The notes: a model not told the origin generated them from the sequence alone. A DNA stretch of 64,000 nucleotides from Massilia sp. Leaf139 (GCF_001424165.1 NZ_LMOJ01000001.1:1398976-1462975), one strand, 5' to 3'; numbered from the stretch's first letter, positions 39,764 through 49,148 are shown. Made by a program: numbers and translations.

Positions 39764-41440
39764 CTAGACGACGAGGGCACGCGCCAGGATCGCGTCGAAG
39801 TCGGTGCCTGGAGGCAGGCGGCCGAAGGCGCCGCCCACGTCCTGGGCGATGCGCGATGCGACGAAAGCCTCGGCCACGAAGGGCGGCGCATGGCGCAGCA
39901 GCAGCGCACCCTGCACTGCGATCACGAGGCGCTCGGCCAGGCGGCGCGCGCCCTCTTCACCGGTGTCCGACATGTCGCGGCCGAGCTGGCGCACATAGTC
40001 CGCGAAGCGCGCGTCCAGCGCGGCCGCCGGCGCCAGTTCGGCCTCGAGTGCGGCGCGCGCCGCTTCCGGCGCCTTGCCGAGCGCGCGCAGCACGTCCAGG
40101 CACATCACGTTGCCCGAGCCTTCCCAGATCGAGTTGACGGGGAATTCGCGGTACAGGCGCGCCAGCGGGCCGTCCTCGACATAGCCGTTGCCGCCCATGA
40201 CCTCCATCGCTTCGGCGCCGAAGCCTGGGCCGCGCTTGCACAGCCAGTACTTGCCGGCCGGGGTCAGGATGCGGCCCAGCGCGGCCTCGATCGGATCCTC
40301 GGGGCGGTCGAAGCAGCGCGCCAGGCGCAGCGCGAAAGCGGTGGCTGCTTCCGATTCGAGCGCAAGGTCGGCCAGCACGTTGCGCATCAGCGGCTGCTGG
40401 GCCAGCGGCTTGCCGAAAGCGGCGCGCCCGCGCGCGTGGTGCAGCGCATGGCAGAGCGCGGCGCGCATGATGCCGGCCGTGCCGACCACACAGTCCAGGC
40501 GGGTGTGGCTGCCCATTTCGAGGATGGTCGGAATGCCTCGCCCGACCTCGCCCACCAGCCAGCCGACGGCGTCGTGGAACTCGACCTCCGACGAGGCGTT
40601 CGAGCGGTTGCCGAGTTTGTCCTTCAGGCGCTGCACGCGGATCGCGTTGCGGCTGCCGTCGGGCAGGTAGCGCGGTACGAAGAAGCAGGACAGGCCTCCG
40701 CTGCCGGCTTCATCGGTCTGGGCCAGGATCAGGTGTGCGTCCGACTGCGGCGCCGAGAAAAACCACTTGTGGCCGACAATGGCCCAGGCGCCCTCGCCCT
40801 CTTCGCCGAAGCGCGCCCGCGCCTCGGAAGGCAGGAGCTCGCGAGCGCGGGTGGTGTTGGCGCGCACGTCGGTGCCGCCCTGCTTCTCGGTCATGCCCAT
40901 GCCGATCAGGGCGCCGCGCTTGTGTTCGATCGGCAGCGAGCGCGGATCGTACTCGTTGGAGAGGATCTTCGGCAGCCAGCGCTCGCCCAGCCGGCCTGCG
41001 CGGCACAGCGCCGGCACGCTGGCATAGGTCATCGTCACCGGACACTGGGCGCCGTTCTCGACCTGGCCGAACAGCAGGTAGGCGGCGGCACGCGCCACCT
41101 GGGCGCCGGGACGCGGATCGCGCCAGGGCGCGCTGTGGGCGCCGGCGCCGATCATCATCCCCATCAGTTCGTGCCAGGCCGGATGGAACTCGACCTCGTC
41201 CACACGGTGCCCGCTGCGGTCGAACGCGGTCAGGCGCGGGCCGTTGGCGTTCGCCAGGCGCGCCAGGTCGAGCACCTCGAAACGGCCGAGGCGCGCGCCG
41301 AGGGCGTCGAGCGTATCGCCGGCCCAGGCCGCGCCTTCGCGCGCCAGCCCTTCCCGCAGGGCCGGATCGCAGCGCAGCAGGTTGACGTCGCCGAAGGGCG
41401 GCGCCTGGTTGAAGACGTCGTGCGTGTCGAACTGGTTCAT
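39764..41440 (-). CDS. Acyl-CoA dehydrogenase family protein, AidB type
   Basis: A 558-residue FAD enzyme, longer than ordinary acyl-CoA dehydrogenases (about 390) and of AidB-like length. Motifs: NGAQCPVTMTYASVPAL, MGMTEKQGGTDVRANTTRA, KWFFSAPQSDAHLILAQTD and the C-terminal NSIWEGSGNVMCLDVLRAL. AidB is linked to protection against DNA alkylation in E. coli, but the true substrate is unknown. AGGAG lies ahead of the ATG. The gene is divergent from an unusual structured region. Confidence 0.88.
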   Translation of the reverse strand: MNQFDTHDVFNQAPPFGDVNLLRCDPALREGLAREGAAWAGDTLDALGARLGRFEVLDLARLANANGPRLTAFDRSGHRVDEVEFHPAWHELMGMMIGAGAHSAPWRDPRPGAQVARAAAYLLFGQVENGAQCPVTMTYASVPALCRAGRLGERWLPKILSNEYDPRSLPIEHKRGALIGMGMTEKQGGTDVRANTTRARELLPSEARARFGEEGEGAWAIVGHKWFFSAPQSDAHLILAQTDEAGSGGLSCFFVPRYLPDGSRNAIRVQRLKDKLGNRSNASSEVEFHDAVGWLVGEVGRGIPTILEMGSHTRLDCVVGTAGIMRAALCHALHHARGRAAFGKPLAQQPLMRNVLADLALESEAATAFALRLARCFDRPEDPIEAALGRILTPAGKYWLCKRGPGFGAEAMEVMGGNGYVEDGPLARLYREFPVNSIWEGSGNVMCLDVLRALGKAPEAARAALEAELAPAAALDARFADYVRQLGRDMSDTGEEGARRLAERLVIAVQGALLLRHAPPFVAEAFVASRIAQDVGGAFGRLPPGTDFDAILARALVV

Positions 41441-41779
41441 GGCGGCTCCTCACCCTCGGGCGCATGCTGGTCTATAATGTTGCGGGGAAGCATCGGATTC
41501 GCCCTGACTCCTCAGTTAGGGCTTTCTTCGATGCAACGTTTCAGCCACAATGGCGGTTTTGTATTGACGCCGCCTGTTAGCGATCCGGCAACAGGCTAGC
41601 GCAAAGCGTCGCGTCAGGCAAGGCGTACTGAGATTCGTCAAACGAAGCCATCGATGGCCTCAGCGCCGATGTTTTTTAATGCCCCTTGGAATTTTTCAGT
41701 GATAAGGTGGCCCGTGGTTTGTTAAACTCGCCCGGTGCCACCTGTTCCGGGTGCCAGCAATAAGGCAGATATTTCAACA
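41441..41779 (+). ncRNA. Candidate structured RNA (about 41485-41677) with promoter and terminator-like end
   Basis: No protein family fits this 339 bp. A perfect -10 TATAAT lies at 41473-41478 (weak -35), giving a start near 41485. Paired elements: 41490-41497 with 41527-41534; 41501-41509 with 41514-41522; 41566-41570 with 41606-41610 enclosing 41572-41578 with 41590-41596. A perfect contiguous three-way junction follows, stem 41628-41632/41659-41663 enclosing hairpins 41634-41646 and 41647-41658, with 41622-41625/41664-41667 outside. TTTTTT at 41672-41677 follows. A 22-codon frame (41531-41599) also exists. It could be an sRNA or a leader for the GGDEF-EAL gene at 41780. The stretch from 41680 to 41779 shows nothing clear. 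Confidence 0.5.
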
Positions 41780-43516
41780 ATGCGCTCCACTTCCGTCGCC
41801 ATGCCGCTCGACCAGCCGCGTCCCGCGCCTGGGCATGGCCCAGAGAGCGTGCTGGAGGCGGCCGGCGATTGCGCCTTCCGGATCGCCCCGAATGGCGAGA
41901 TCCGCGCCGCCAGCCAACGCACACGCCGCCTGCTGGGCGCGCAGCTGCCCCTCGAGGGCCTGCCGCTGACTGCCTTCGTGCACGAACTCGACGGCGCCGC
42001 CCTGCGCACCGCCATCGTCGACGCGAATGCCGCCGCTGAACCCGTCCTTGCACGCGCGCGCCTGCGCTGCGGCGACGGTTTCGCCGCCTTCGAGCTGCGC
42101 ATCGCCGTTCTCGGCGAGGGCGACGGCTTGCTCGTGATCGGGCGCGACATGAGCGCCCAGCTGGCCACCGAGGAACGCCTGCGCCACATGGCGACCCACG
42201 ACGCGCTGACCGAGCTGCCCAACCGCGTGCTGCTGTCCGACCGCATCCGCATGGTGGTGGCCAATGCGCGCCGCTCGGGCCAGGGCTTCGCGGTGGCCAC
42301 GGTCGGCATCGACGGCTTCAAGAAGGTCAACGACGGGCTGGGCCACACGGTCGGCGACGCGGTGCTGCGCCAGGCCGCGACCCGCCTGCGCCGGGCAATG
42401 CGCGACAGCGACACGCTGGCGCGCGTGGGCGGCGACGAATTCGTCGTGATCCTGCCCGGCACCGCCACCGAAGCGCAGATCAAGCTCGTCACCGGACGGC
42501 TGCTGGCGACCCTGCAATCGCCCTTCGAACTCGAAGGCCACACGATCTATCTGGGCGCCTCGGTGGGCGTCGCGCTCTACCCCCAGCATGCCGAGGACGA
42601 CCACGGCCTGCTGGCGCTGGCCGACGCCGCCCTCTCGCGCGCCAAGGAAACCGGCAAGGGCCGCGCCCTCGTCTACAGCGCCCGCGAACAGGGCCCGCCG
42701 CAGCACGACATCTCGCTCGAGGCGGCCATGTTCTCGGCCGTGCGCGAAGGCGAATTCCTGCTTTACTACCAGCCGATCGTCGATGCGCGCACGCGCCTGA
42801 TCGAAGGCTTCGAGACGCTGATGCGCTGGAAGCACCCGACCCTGGGCATGGTGCCGCCGGTGCGCTTCATTCCGATCGCCGAGACCAACGGCCTGATCAA
42901 CATGCTCGGCGCCTGGGCCCTGCGCTCGGCCTGCGCCCAGCTGCTGCAGTTCGAGGAAGCGGCCAAGCGCGAGCTCTACATCTCGGTCAACATCAGCCCG
43001 CGCCAGTTCAGGAGCGACAAATTCCTCGACGTGCTCGACGAGGCTCTGACGCTGTCCGGCATGGCGGGCAACAAGCTGGTGCTGGAGATCACCGAAGGCA
43101 CGCTGATGGTCGACCCGCAGCATGCGGAAAGTATCCTTGGCAAGATGGCCGGCCGCGGCGCGCGCATCGCGATCGACGACTTCGGCACCGGCTATTCCTC
43201 GCTGGCCTACCTCAAGCGCTTCCCGATCTCGGTGCTGAAAGTCGACCGCGCGTTCGTGAAGGATCTGCCCGACGCGCCGAAGGAAGCGGCAATCTGCAGC
43301 GCCGTGCTCGACATGGCGCGCCACCTCGACCTGTCGGTGGTGGCCGAGGGCGTCGAGACCGAGGAGCAGCTGGACTGGCTGCGCCAGCGCGACTGCCGCT
43401 ACATCCAGGGCTACCTCACCGGCAAGCCGATGCCGGCCCACGTGGCCCTGGCCGCCCTGCAGGACAACCATTACACGGCCTTGTTGCCGCCAGACCGACA
43501 AGGCACCACACCATGA
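41780..43516 (+). CDS. GGDEF-EAL protein (cyclic di-GMP turnover)
   Basis: A 578-residue cytosolic protein with an N-terminal PAS-like region (about 25-130), a GGDEF domain (RVGGDEFVVILPG at about 217, with an RDSD inhibitory site at 208) and an EAL domain. The EAL motif is ETL (residues 345-347, in EGFETLMRW), a single change at the middle position. The other catalytic residues (VNISPRQF, LEITEGTLM, IDDFGTGYSSL, VVAEGVETEE, QGYLTGKPM) are intact, so it should still be active. It overlaps the HDOD gene by 4 bp. The start at 41780 has no clear ribosome site. Confidence 0.9.
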   Translation: MRSTSVAMPLDQPRPAPGHGPESVLEAAGDCAFRIAPNGEIRAASQRTRRLLGAQLPLEGLPLTAFVHELDGAALRTAIVDANAAAEPVLARARLRCGDGFAAFELRIAVLGEGDGLLVIGRDMSAQLATEERLRHMATHDALTELPNRVLLSDRIRMVVANARRSGQGFAVATVGIDGFKKVNDGLGHTVGDAVLRQAATRLRRAMRDSDTLARVGGDEFVVILPGTATEAQIKLVTGRLLATLQSPFELEGHTIYLGASVGVALYPQHAEDDHGLLALADAALSRAKETGKGRALVYSAREQGPPQHDISLEAAMFSAVREGEFLLYYQPIVDARTRLIEGFETLMRWKHPTLGMVPPVRFIPIAETNGLINMLGAWALRSACAQLLQFEEAAKRELYISVNISPRQFRSDKFLDVLDEALTLSGMAGNKLVLEITEGTLMVDPQHAESILGKMAGRGARIAIDDFGTGYSSLAYLKRFPISVLKVDRAFVKDLPDAPKEAAICSAVLDMARHLDLSVVAEGVETEEQLDWLRQRDCRYIQGYLTGKPMPAHVALAALQDNHYTALLPPDRQGTTP

Positions 43517-45015
43517 CGCCAGCCACGAACGAACACGGGCCCCAGGCCAAGGCCACTCTCGCGCTGTTGTGGGAACGCATCCGCCGCCAGGGCGACATGC
43601 CAGGCTTCACGCGCGCCATCAACGCCATCCTGGCCTCGATGCGCGGCGAAGACGAGCGCGAATTCTCGATGACCCAGACCGTGCTGTCCGATCCCGTGCT
43701 CACCCAGAAGGTACTGCGGCTCGCCAACAGCGGCATGTATTCCGCCTTCGGCCAGCGCATCAACACGGTCTCGAAGGCCGTGCTGGTGCTGGGCACCGAG
43801 GCCATCGGCCACCTGGCGCTGGGCCTGAAGCTGATCGAGGAACTCTCCAAGAGCACGCCGGATTCGGCGCACGCCCACGTCGAAATGGAAAAGGCCGTGC
43901 TGGCCGGGATGGTGGCCCAGCAGGTGGCCGCCAGTGCCGCCACGCGCGACCCCGAGGAAGCCGTGGTCTGCTCGATCCTGCACTCGCTCGGCCGGATGAT
44001 GGTCACCTTCTACATGCCGGAGCGCTGGAGCCAGATGCAGGCGCAAGCCGGCGCCGGCTTCGAAGGCGCGGCCGCGTTCGACGTGCTCGGCCTCTCGCTC
44101 GAAGAGCTGGGCCGCGCCACCGCCGAACACTGGGGCTTGCCGCGCAACCTGGTGGCCGGCATGCGCACGCTCGAGCCGGGCGATCGCGAAGACGGCTTCG
44201 GCCACGACGACTGGCTGGCCGCGCTCGGCACCATGTCGACCCGCTGCGCCAGCTCGCTCTGGAACGACGACGAAGCCGGTGCCGCCGAAGTGGCCGAACT
44301 GGCCGCGGCCTTTGCGCCGATGCTGGGCGTCGAACCCGAGAAGGTGATGGTCGCCATCGGCAAGGCGAAGGTCGACGCCCAGGCCGATCTCACCATCGCG
44401 CCGCTGGCCAAGTCGCAGGAAAAGCGCGCCCAGGCCGATGCCAAGGGCCAGGCGGCCACCCGCAAGCGCGAAGCCGGCAACCGTATCCTGATGAGCGGCG
44501 TGGCCGACATGCGCGACGCCGGGGGCGCCGCCAATCCGGGCCAGATGATGTCGATGGCGCTGGAAACCATCTACCAGGGCCTCTCCTTTACGCGCGCCTT
44601 TGCCTTCCTGCGCAACCGGCGCGAGGGCAAATACCTGGCGCGCATGGGCTTCGGCGACGGCGCCAAGGCCCTGATTCCGAACCTGTCTTTCGAGGATGCC
44701 TACGAGGCCGACGTGTTCCACGCCTCGCTCACCAGCGACCGCGTGATCTTCATCGAGAACGCGCGCGATCCGAAGTTCGCCGCCAAGCTGCCCGGCTGGT
44801 GGCGCGGCACGCTGTCGGAAGCGCGCTGCTTCGTCGTGATCCCGATGTGCATGAACGGCCAGCCGGTCGGCTTCATCTATGGCGACTGGGACGACAGCTT
44901 CCCTTCGGTGAGCCTGAGCCAGACCGAGTTCGCGCTGCTGAACGACCTGCGCACGCTGGTGGTGAACACGCTCGAACGGCGCGCCCAGCCGGAGCACACG
45001 GCGAAGAGCGCCTGA
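43513..45015 (+). CDS. HDOD domain protein with C-terminal GAF-like region
   Basis: A 500-residue signalling protein. HDOD domain at about residues 25-230 (VLSDPVLTQKVLRLANSGMY, INTVSKAVLVLGTEAIGHL, CSILHSLGRMMVTFYMPE), a linker rich in K/A/Q, and a GAF-like C-terminal half (ALETIYQGLSFTRAFAFLRN). HDOD proteins are non-enzymatic HD relatives found in chemotaxis and biofilm signalling. It overlaps the GGDEF-EAL gene by 4 bp (ATGA at 43513-43516), so both are made together. Confidence 0.85.
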   Translation: MTPATNEHGPQAKATLALLWERIRRQGDMPGFTRAINAILASMRGEDEREFSMTQTVLSDPVLTQKVLRLANSGMYSAFGQRINTVSKAVLVLGTEAIGHLALGLKLIEELSKSTPDSAHAHVEMEKAVLAGMVAQQVAASAATRDPEEAVVCSILHSLGRMMVTFYMPERWSQMQAQAGAGFEGAAAFDVLGLSLEELGRATAEHWGLPRNLVAGMRTLEPGDREDGFGHDDWLAALGTMSTRCASSLWNDDEAGAAEVAELAAAFAPMLGVEPEKVMVAIGKAKVDAQADLTIAPLAKSQEKRAQADAKGQAATRKREAGNRILMSGVADMRDAGGAANPGQMMSMALETIYQGLSFTRAFAFLRNRREGKYLARMGFGDGAKALIPNLSFEDAYEADVFHASLTSDRVIFIENARDPKFAAKLPGWWRGTLSEARCFVVIPMCMNGQPVGFIYGDWDDSFPSVSLSQTEFALLNDLRTLVVNTLERRAQPEHTAKSA

Positions 45016-45022
45016 GCCGAAG

Positions 45023-45058
45023 GTAGGCGCGCGTGGACGGCGCAGCCGTCCACCCTAC
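45023..45058. repeat. REP-like hairpin, family GTAGGGTGG
   Basis: GTAGG (45023-45027) pairs with CCTAC (45054-45058); inside, GTGGACGGC (45033-45041) pairs with GCCGTCCAC (45045-45053). It is followed by TTTTT, so it probably also terminates the HDOD transcript. It resembles two other elements in the window (48629-48661 and 63771-63911). Confidence 0.7.
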
Positions 45059-45061
45059 TTT

Positions 45062-46153
45062 TTAAATTCTAGGCGTATCGACGCGTACGTCGCCGCATTG
45101 CGCGCGCTGCATCAGCGCGTGGTCGATCAGCACCAGGGCCAGCATCGCCTCGGCGATCGGCGTGGCGCGGATGCCCACGCACGGGTCGTGGCGGCCGAAG
45201 GTTTCGACCGTGGCCGGGTTGCCCGCCTTGTCGATCGAGCGGCGCGGCACGCGGATCGAGGAGGTCGGCTTGATCGCCAGCGAGACCGTGATGTCCTGTC
45301 CGGTCGAGATCCCGCCCAGCACCCCGCCGGCCTGGTTGCCGACGAAGCCTTCGGGCGTGAGTTCGTCGCCGTCCTCGGAACCCTTCTGCGCCACGGCCGC
45401 GAAGCCGGCCCCGATCTCGACTCCCTTCACCGCGTTAATCCCCATCATCGCGTAGGCGATGTCGGCGTCGAGCTTGTCGTAGATCGGCTGGCCGAAGCCC
45501 ACCGGCACGCCAGTGGCGACGACGTCGATGCGCGCGCCGATCGAGTCGCCGGCGCGGCGCAGGTCGTCCATGTAGGCTTCCATGCGCGCCAGCAGGGCCG
45601 CGTCATCGGTGGCGGCGAAGAAGGGGTTGTTGGCGACGTGTTCCCAGCCGCCGAAGGGCACCACGATCTCGCCCAGCTGGCGCATGCAGCCGGCAAACGC
45701 GATGCCGTAGCGCTCGCGCAGCCATTTCCTGGCCACGGCGCCGGCGCCGACCACCGGCGCGGTCAGGCGCGCCGAGGAGCGGCCGCCGCCGCGCGGATCG
45801 CGCACGCCGTATTTGTGCCAGTAGGTATAGTCGGCGTGACCCGGGCGGAAGGTCTCGGCGATGTTGCCGTAGTCCTTGCTGCGCTGGTCTTCGTTCGGGA
45901 TCAGGAGCGCGATCGGCGTGCCGGTGGTGACGCCCTCGTACACGCCGGACAGGATCTGGACGCGGTCGCCTTCCTGGCGCTGGGTCACGTGGCGCGAGGT
46001 GCCGGGCTTGCGGCGGTCGAGCTCGGGCTGGATGTCGGCCTCGGACAAGGCCATGCCCGGCGGGCAGCCGTCGATGACGCAGCCGATCGCGGGGCCGTGC
46101 GACTCGCCGAAGGTGGTGACAGAGAACAGCTTACCGAAGGAATTACCAGACAT
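45062..46153 (-). CDS. aroC: Chorismate synthase
   Basis: Last step of the shikimate pathway: EPSP to chorismate with reduced FMN. The 363-residue protein has [38 protein letters not shown], the FMN-contact region [18 protein letters not shown] and [19 protein letters not shown]. The start at 46153 ([10 protein letters not shown]) fits the family; an ATG 12 bp upstream is possible. It sits alone between two signalling genes. Confidence 0.95.
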   Translation of the reverse strand: MSGNSFGKLFSVTTFGESHGPAIGCVIDGCPPGMALSEADIQPELDRRKPGTSRHVTQRQEGDRVQILSGVYEGVTTGTPIALLIPNEDQRSKDYGNIAETFRPGHADYTYWHKYGVRDPRGGGRSSARLTAPVVGAGAVARKWLRERYGIAFAGCMRQLGEIVVPFGGWEHVANNPFFAATDDAALLARMEAYMDDLRRAGDSIGARIDVVATGVPVGFGQPIYDKLDADIAYAMMGINAVKGVEIGAGFAAVAQKGSEDGDELTPEGFVGNQAGGVLGGISTGQDITVSLAIKPTSSIRVPRRSIDKAGNPATVETFGRHDPCVGIRATPIAEAMLALVLIDHALMQRAQCGDVRVDTPRI

Positions 46154-46362
46154 GGGCGTCATCATCGAAGTGCAAAAAAGCCATTCTACCAGCCCGCGCG
46201 GCGGCCGGCGGGAGGCGGGATTTTCTCGCCACCAGCCCCGGCTCGTTTCCTTGTGGATATATATTTTCCTACAAGAACATGTTTTGACCCCGTACGTTCA
46301 GTATTGTCCGCTATACTCCACGGGTAAGAAATGCCGAGAATAGGCCTGGAGACGCACCAATC

Positions 46363-48594
46363 ATGCCCGCATCGATGACGCCCCGCGTCGCCGCACCCAT
46401 GCACGACGACCTGGTTTTCCTGGACGAGGCCCCGCTCGCCCAGTCCCGCGACAGCCGGCCCGGCTGGCGCATCCTGATCGTCGACGACGATGCCGACGTC
46501 CATTCGACGACCACCTTCGCCCTCGCCGGCCTCGAAGTGCAGGAGCGGCCGCTGGAATTCCTGCACGCCTATTCGGCGCACGCGGCGCGCGCCCTGCTGG
46601 CGCGCGAGCCCGACATCGCCGTGATCCTGCTCGACGTCGTCATGGAACAGCCCGACGCCGGCCTCCACCTGGTGCGCCACATCCGCGAATCGCTCGGCAT
46701 GCGCGACGTGCGCATCATCCTGCGCACCGGCCAGCCGGGCTACACGCCCGAGATGGAAGCCATCCGCGACCTCGACATCAACGACTACCGCACCAAATCC
46801 GAACTGACCCGCACCAAGCTGTACACCACGGTGGCCGCCGCCGTGCGCGCCTACCAGCAGCTGCACGCGCTCGGCGTCGGGCGCGCCGGGCTCGAACGCA
46901 TCGTCCATGCCGGCACCGAACTGATGCGCCTGCACGGCGCGCGCGACGTGGCGCGCTCGGTGCTGCAGCAGGCCGCCGCCCTGCTCGGCCAGGATGCGGC
47001 CGGCGTACTCTGCGTGGGCGAGTCCGGCGCCCTGCGCGTGCTCGGCGCCGCCGGCGATGCCTTGCACCTGGAAGGCCACACCCTCGAACCCGGCCAGGAC
47101 GCGCTCCTGCCCGGCGCCGCGCGGCGCGCGCTGGCCGAGCGCCGTCCCGAATTCGGCCCGACCTGCCTGGCGCTGTACTTCCCCGGAAAATCGGGCCGCG
47201 ACTTCTGCGCGGCGATCCCGCTGGCGCAGCCCGTCAGCGATGGCAAGAAGCGCCTGCTGCACGTGTTCGCCAGCGTCGTCGCCGTCGGCCTGGACAATGT
47301 CGAGCTGGTCGGGCGCCTGAACACGGCGGCGTTTTTCGACCGCCTGACCGGCCTGCCGAACCGTACCCGCCTGGTCGAGGAACTCGACGCGGCGCTGGCC
47401 GCCGGCAGCGCGGACGATGCCACGCTGACCCTGGTCGACCTCGACCATTTCGCCGACACCAACGACGCCCTCGGCCACCAGTTCGGCGACGAGCTGCTCG
47501 TCACCGTGGCCGGGCGCCTGCAGCGCCAGCTCGACCCGCGCCTGACGGTGGCGCGCATCGGCGGCGACATCTTCGCGGTGCTGGGGCCGGGCGCGCTCAA
47601 TACACCAGCGGCGATCCACGCGCTCTTCGCCGCCCCCTTCGCAATCGACGGCCAGCAGCTGCAGGTCTCGAGCACGCTGGGCCTGGTGCGCCTGGCCGAA
47701 CACGAAGGCAGCGGCGGCGACGCCTTGAAAGACGCCGACATCGCCCTGAAACGCGCGAAGACCCAGCAGCGCGGCGCCCACTTCTATTTTTCGCGCGGGA
47801 TGGGCGTCGAGATCCGCGAGCGCGTGCGGCTGATGCATGCGCTGCGCAGCGGCGTCGCGCGCGGCGAACTGTTCCTCGCTTACCAACCCCAGGTCGACCT
47901 GGCAAGCCATCGCCCCTTCGGCGCCGAAGCCCTGCTGCGCTGGCGCCAGCAGGACGGCAGCATGATCCCGCCGGACCGCTTCATTCCGATCGCCGAGCAC
48001 TCGGGCCTCATCGTCGAAATCGGCGCCTGGGTGCTGCGCGCAGCCTGCGCCGAACTGATGCGCCTGCGCGCGGCCGGCCACGTCGACTTCACGATGTCGG
48101 TGAACGTCTCGCAGGCCCAGTTCCGCCACCCGCTGTTTGTCGAGGTGCTGCGCCGCGCGCTGCAGGACACCGGTGCGCCGCCGCAGTACGTGGAACTCGA
48201 AATCACGGAATCGATGGCGATGGAAGAACCTCAGCAGCTGGCCGAGATGCTGGCCGAGGTCAAGCGCACCGGTGTCTCGATCGCGATCGACGACTTCGGT
48301 ACGGGTTTTTCCTCGCTGTCGCACCTGCAGCGCCTGAAGGTGGATCGCCTCAAGATCGACCGCTCCTTCGTCAGCGAAATCACGGGATCCGCGCGCGGCA
48401 GCAGCATCGCCGAGATGGTGATCCAGCTCGGGCGCAACCTGGGCCTGTCGGTGATCGCGGAAGGGGTCGAGGACGAGCGCCAGGCCCAGATCCTGCATGC
48501 GCTGGGTTGCCCGCTGGCGCAGGGGTATCTGTTCTCGCGGCCGCTGTCGCCGCAGGCGTTGCTGGAGTGGCTGGGGCAAGTGAACGCCGCCTGA
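46363..48594 (+). CDS. Response regulator with degenerate GGDEF and EAL domains (cyclic di-GMP phosphodiesterase)
   Basis: A 743-residue protein. Receiver domain (about 35-160) with acidic pocket ILIVDDDADVHS and phosphoacceptor Asp in VILLDVVME. A DUF3369-like region (about 165-325) follows. The GGDEF domain is degenerate (GGDIF near residue 400; no inhibitory site), while the EAL domain is complete (AEALLRW near 521, SVNVSQAQF, LEITESMAM, IDDFGTGFSSL, AEGVEDERQ, QGYLFSRPL). It is expected to act as a phosphodiesterase under two-component control. Its partner kinase is not in the window. Confidence 0.92.
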   Translation: MPASMTPRVAAPMHDDLVFLDEAPLAQSRDSRPGWRILIVDDDADVHSTTTFALAGLEVQERPLEFLHAYSAHAARALLAREPDIAVILLDVVMEQPDAGLHLVRHIRESLGMRDVRIILRTGQPGYTPEMEAIRDLDINDYRTKSELTRTKLYTTVAAAVRAYQQLHALGVGRAGLERIVHAGTELMRLHGARDVARSVLQQAAALLGQDAAGVLCVGESGALRVLGAAGDALHLEGHTLEPGQDALLPGAARRALAERRPEFGPTCLALYFPGKSGRDFCAAIPLAQPVSDGKKRLLHVFASVVAVGLDNVELVGRLNTAAFFDRLTGLPNRTRLVEELDAALAAGSADDATLTLVDLDHFADTNDALGHQFGDELLVTVAGRLQRQLDPRLTVARIGGDIFAVLGPGALNTPAAIHALFAAPFAIDGQQLQVSSTLGLVRLAEHEGSGGDALKDADIALKRAKTQQRGAHFYFSRGMGVEIRERVRLMHALRSGVARGELFLAYQPQVDLASHRPFGAEALLRWRQQDGSMIPPDRFIPIAEHSGLIVEIGAWVLRAACAELMRLRAAGHVDFTMSVNVSQAQFRHPLFVEVLRRALQDTGAPPQYVELEITESMAMEEPQQLAEMLAEVKRTGVSIAIDDFGTGFSSLSHLQRLKVDRLKIDRSFVSEITGSARGSSIAEMVIQLGRNLGLSVIAEGVEDERQAQILHALGCPLAQGYLFSRPLSPQALLEWLGQVNAA

Positions 48595-48628
48595 TAACCC
48601 GTCTCCGGCCGGGAACGCCGAGCAGACC

Positions 48629-48661
48629 CGTAGGGTGGGCGGGTCTCCCGCCCACCCTACG
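48629..48661. repeat. REP-like perfect hairpin, family GTAGGGTGG
   Basis: A 15-bp perfect stem, CGTAGGGTGGGCGGG (48629-48643) and its complement (48647-48661), with loop TCT. It lies between the convergent stops of the response regulator (48594) and the CBS gene (48696). Confidence 0.8.
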
Positions 48662-48695
48662 TGTATGGAATCACGTTAAGGTGTAACGCAAAGCC

Positions 48696-49148
48696 TCAGT
48701 CTTCGGTCGCCTGCTCCGCCGGCCAATCCCTGATATACGCCTTCAGCATCCGGTTCTCGAAACTCTGCGCCTCCAGCACCGCGCGCGCGACGTCGTAGAA
48801 CGAGATCACGCCCAGCAGCGTCTTGGCGTCCATCACCGGCAGGTAGCGCGCGTGCTTTTCCAGCATCATGCGCCGCACCTCGTTGACTTCGGTTTCCGGT
48901 GTGACCGTGATCGGGGCCTCGTCCATGTGCTTGCGCACGGTGCCGGCGCCGAGGGCGCCGCCGTTGGAATGCAAGACCTTGATCACTTCACGGAAAGTCA
49001 GCATCCCGACGAGGTCGCCATACTCCATGACCACCAGGGAACCGATGTCCTTTTCCGACATCGTGTTGACCGCGTCGGCGAGCAGTGTTTCAGGGGTCAC
49101 CGTGTAGAGGATGTTGCCCTTCACCTGCAGGATTTCTGAAACTTTCAT
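48696..49148 (-). CDS. CBS domain-containing protein
   Basis: A 150-residue protein made of two CBS repeats (about residues 10-60 and 75-125). Visible parts are TVTPETLLADAVNTMSEKD, GSLVVMEYGDLVGMLTFREV, TVTPETEVNEVRRMMLEKH and LPVMDAKTLLGVISFYDV. CBS pairs bind adenosine nucleotides and sense energy state. The ATG at 49148 was preferred because the longer reading adds 21 unlikely residues. Stand-alone forms like this often occur in betaproteobacteria. Confidence 0.9.
   Translation of the reverse strand: MKVSEILQVKGNILYTVTPETLLADAVNTMSEKDIGSLVVMEYGDLVGMLTFREVIKVLHSNGGALGAGTVRKHMDEAPITVTPETEVNEVRRMMLEKHARYLPVMDAKTLLGVISFYDVARAVLEAQSFENRMLKAYIRDWPAEQATED

Noticed and set aside
41531..41599. 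A 22-codon leader peptide inside the RNA candidate
   Set aside because: Start and stop exist, but the ribosome site is weak and the frame runs through predicted helices. Noted only as a possibility.
38660..41599. Very long plus-strand frame over the Hpt, upp and AidB-type genes
   Set aside because: A shadow of three well-supported minus-strand genes; composition is Arg/Gln/His-rich with no domain.
41480..41680. Cyclic di-GMP (GEMM) or TPP riboswitch
   Set aside because: The sequence has CTGAGA and GCGCAAAGC by chance, but lacks the conserved CACAGGGCAAAC or CUGAUC/GCGUAGGG cores.
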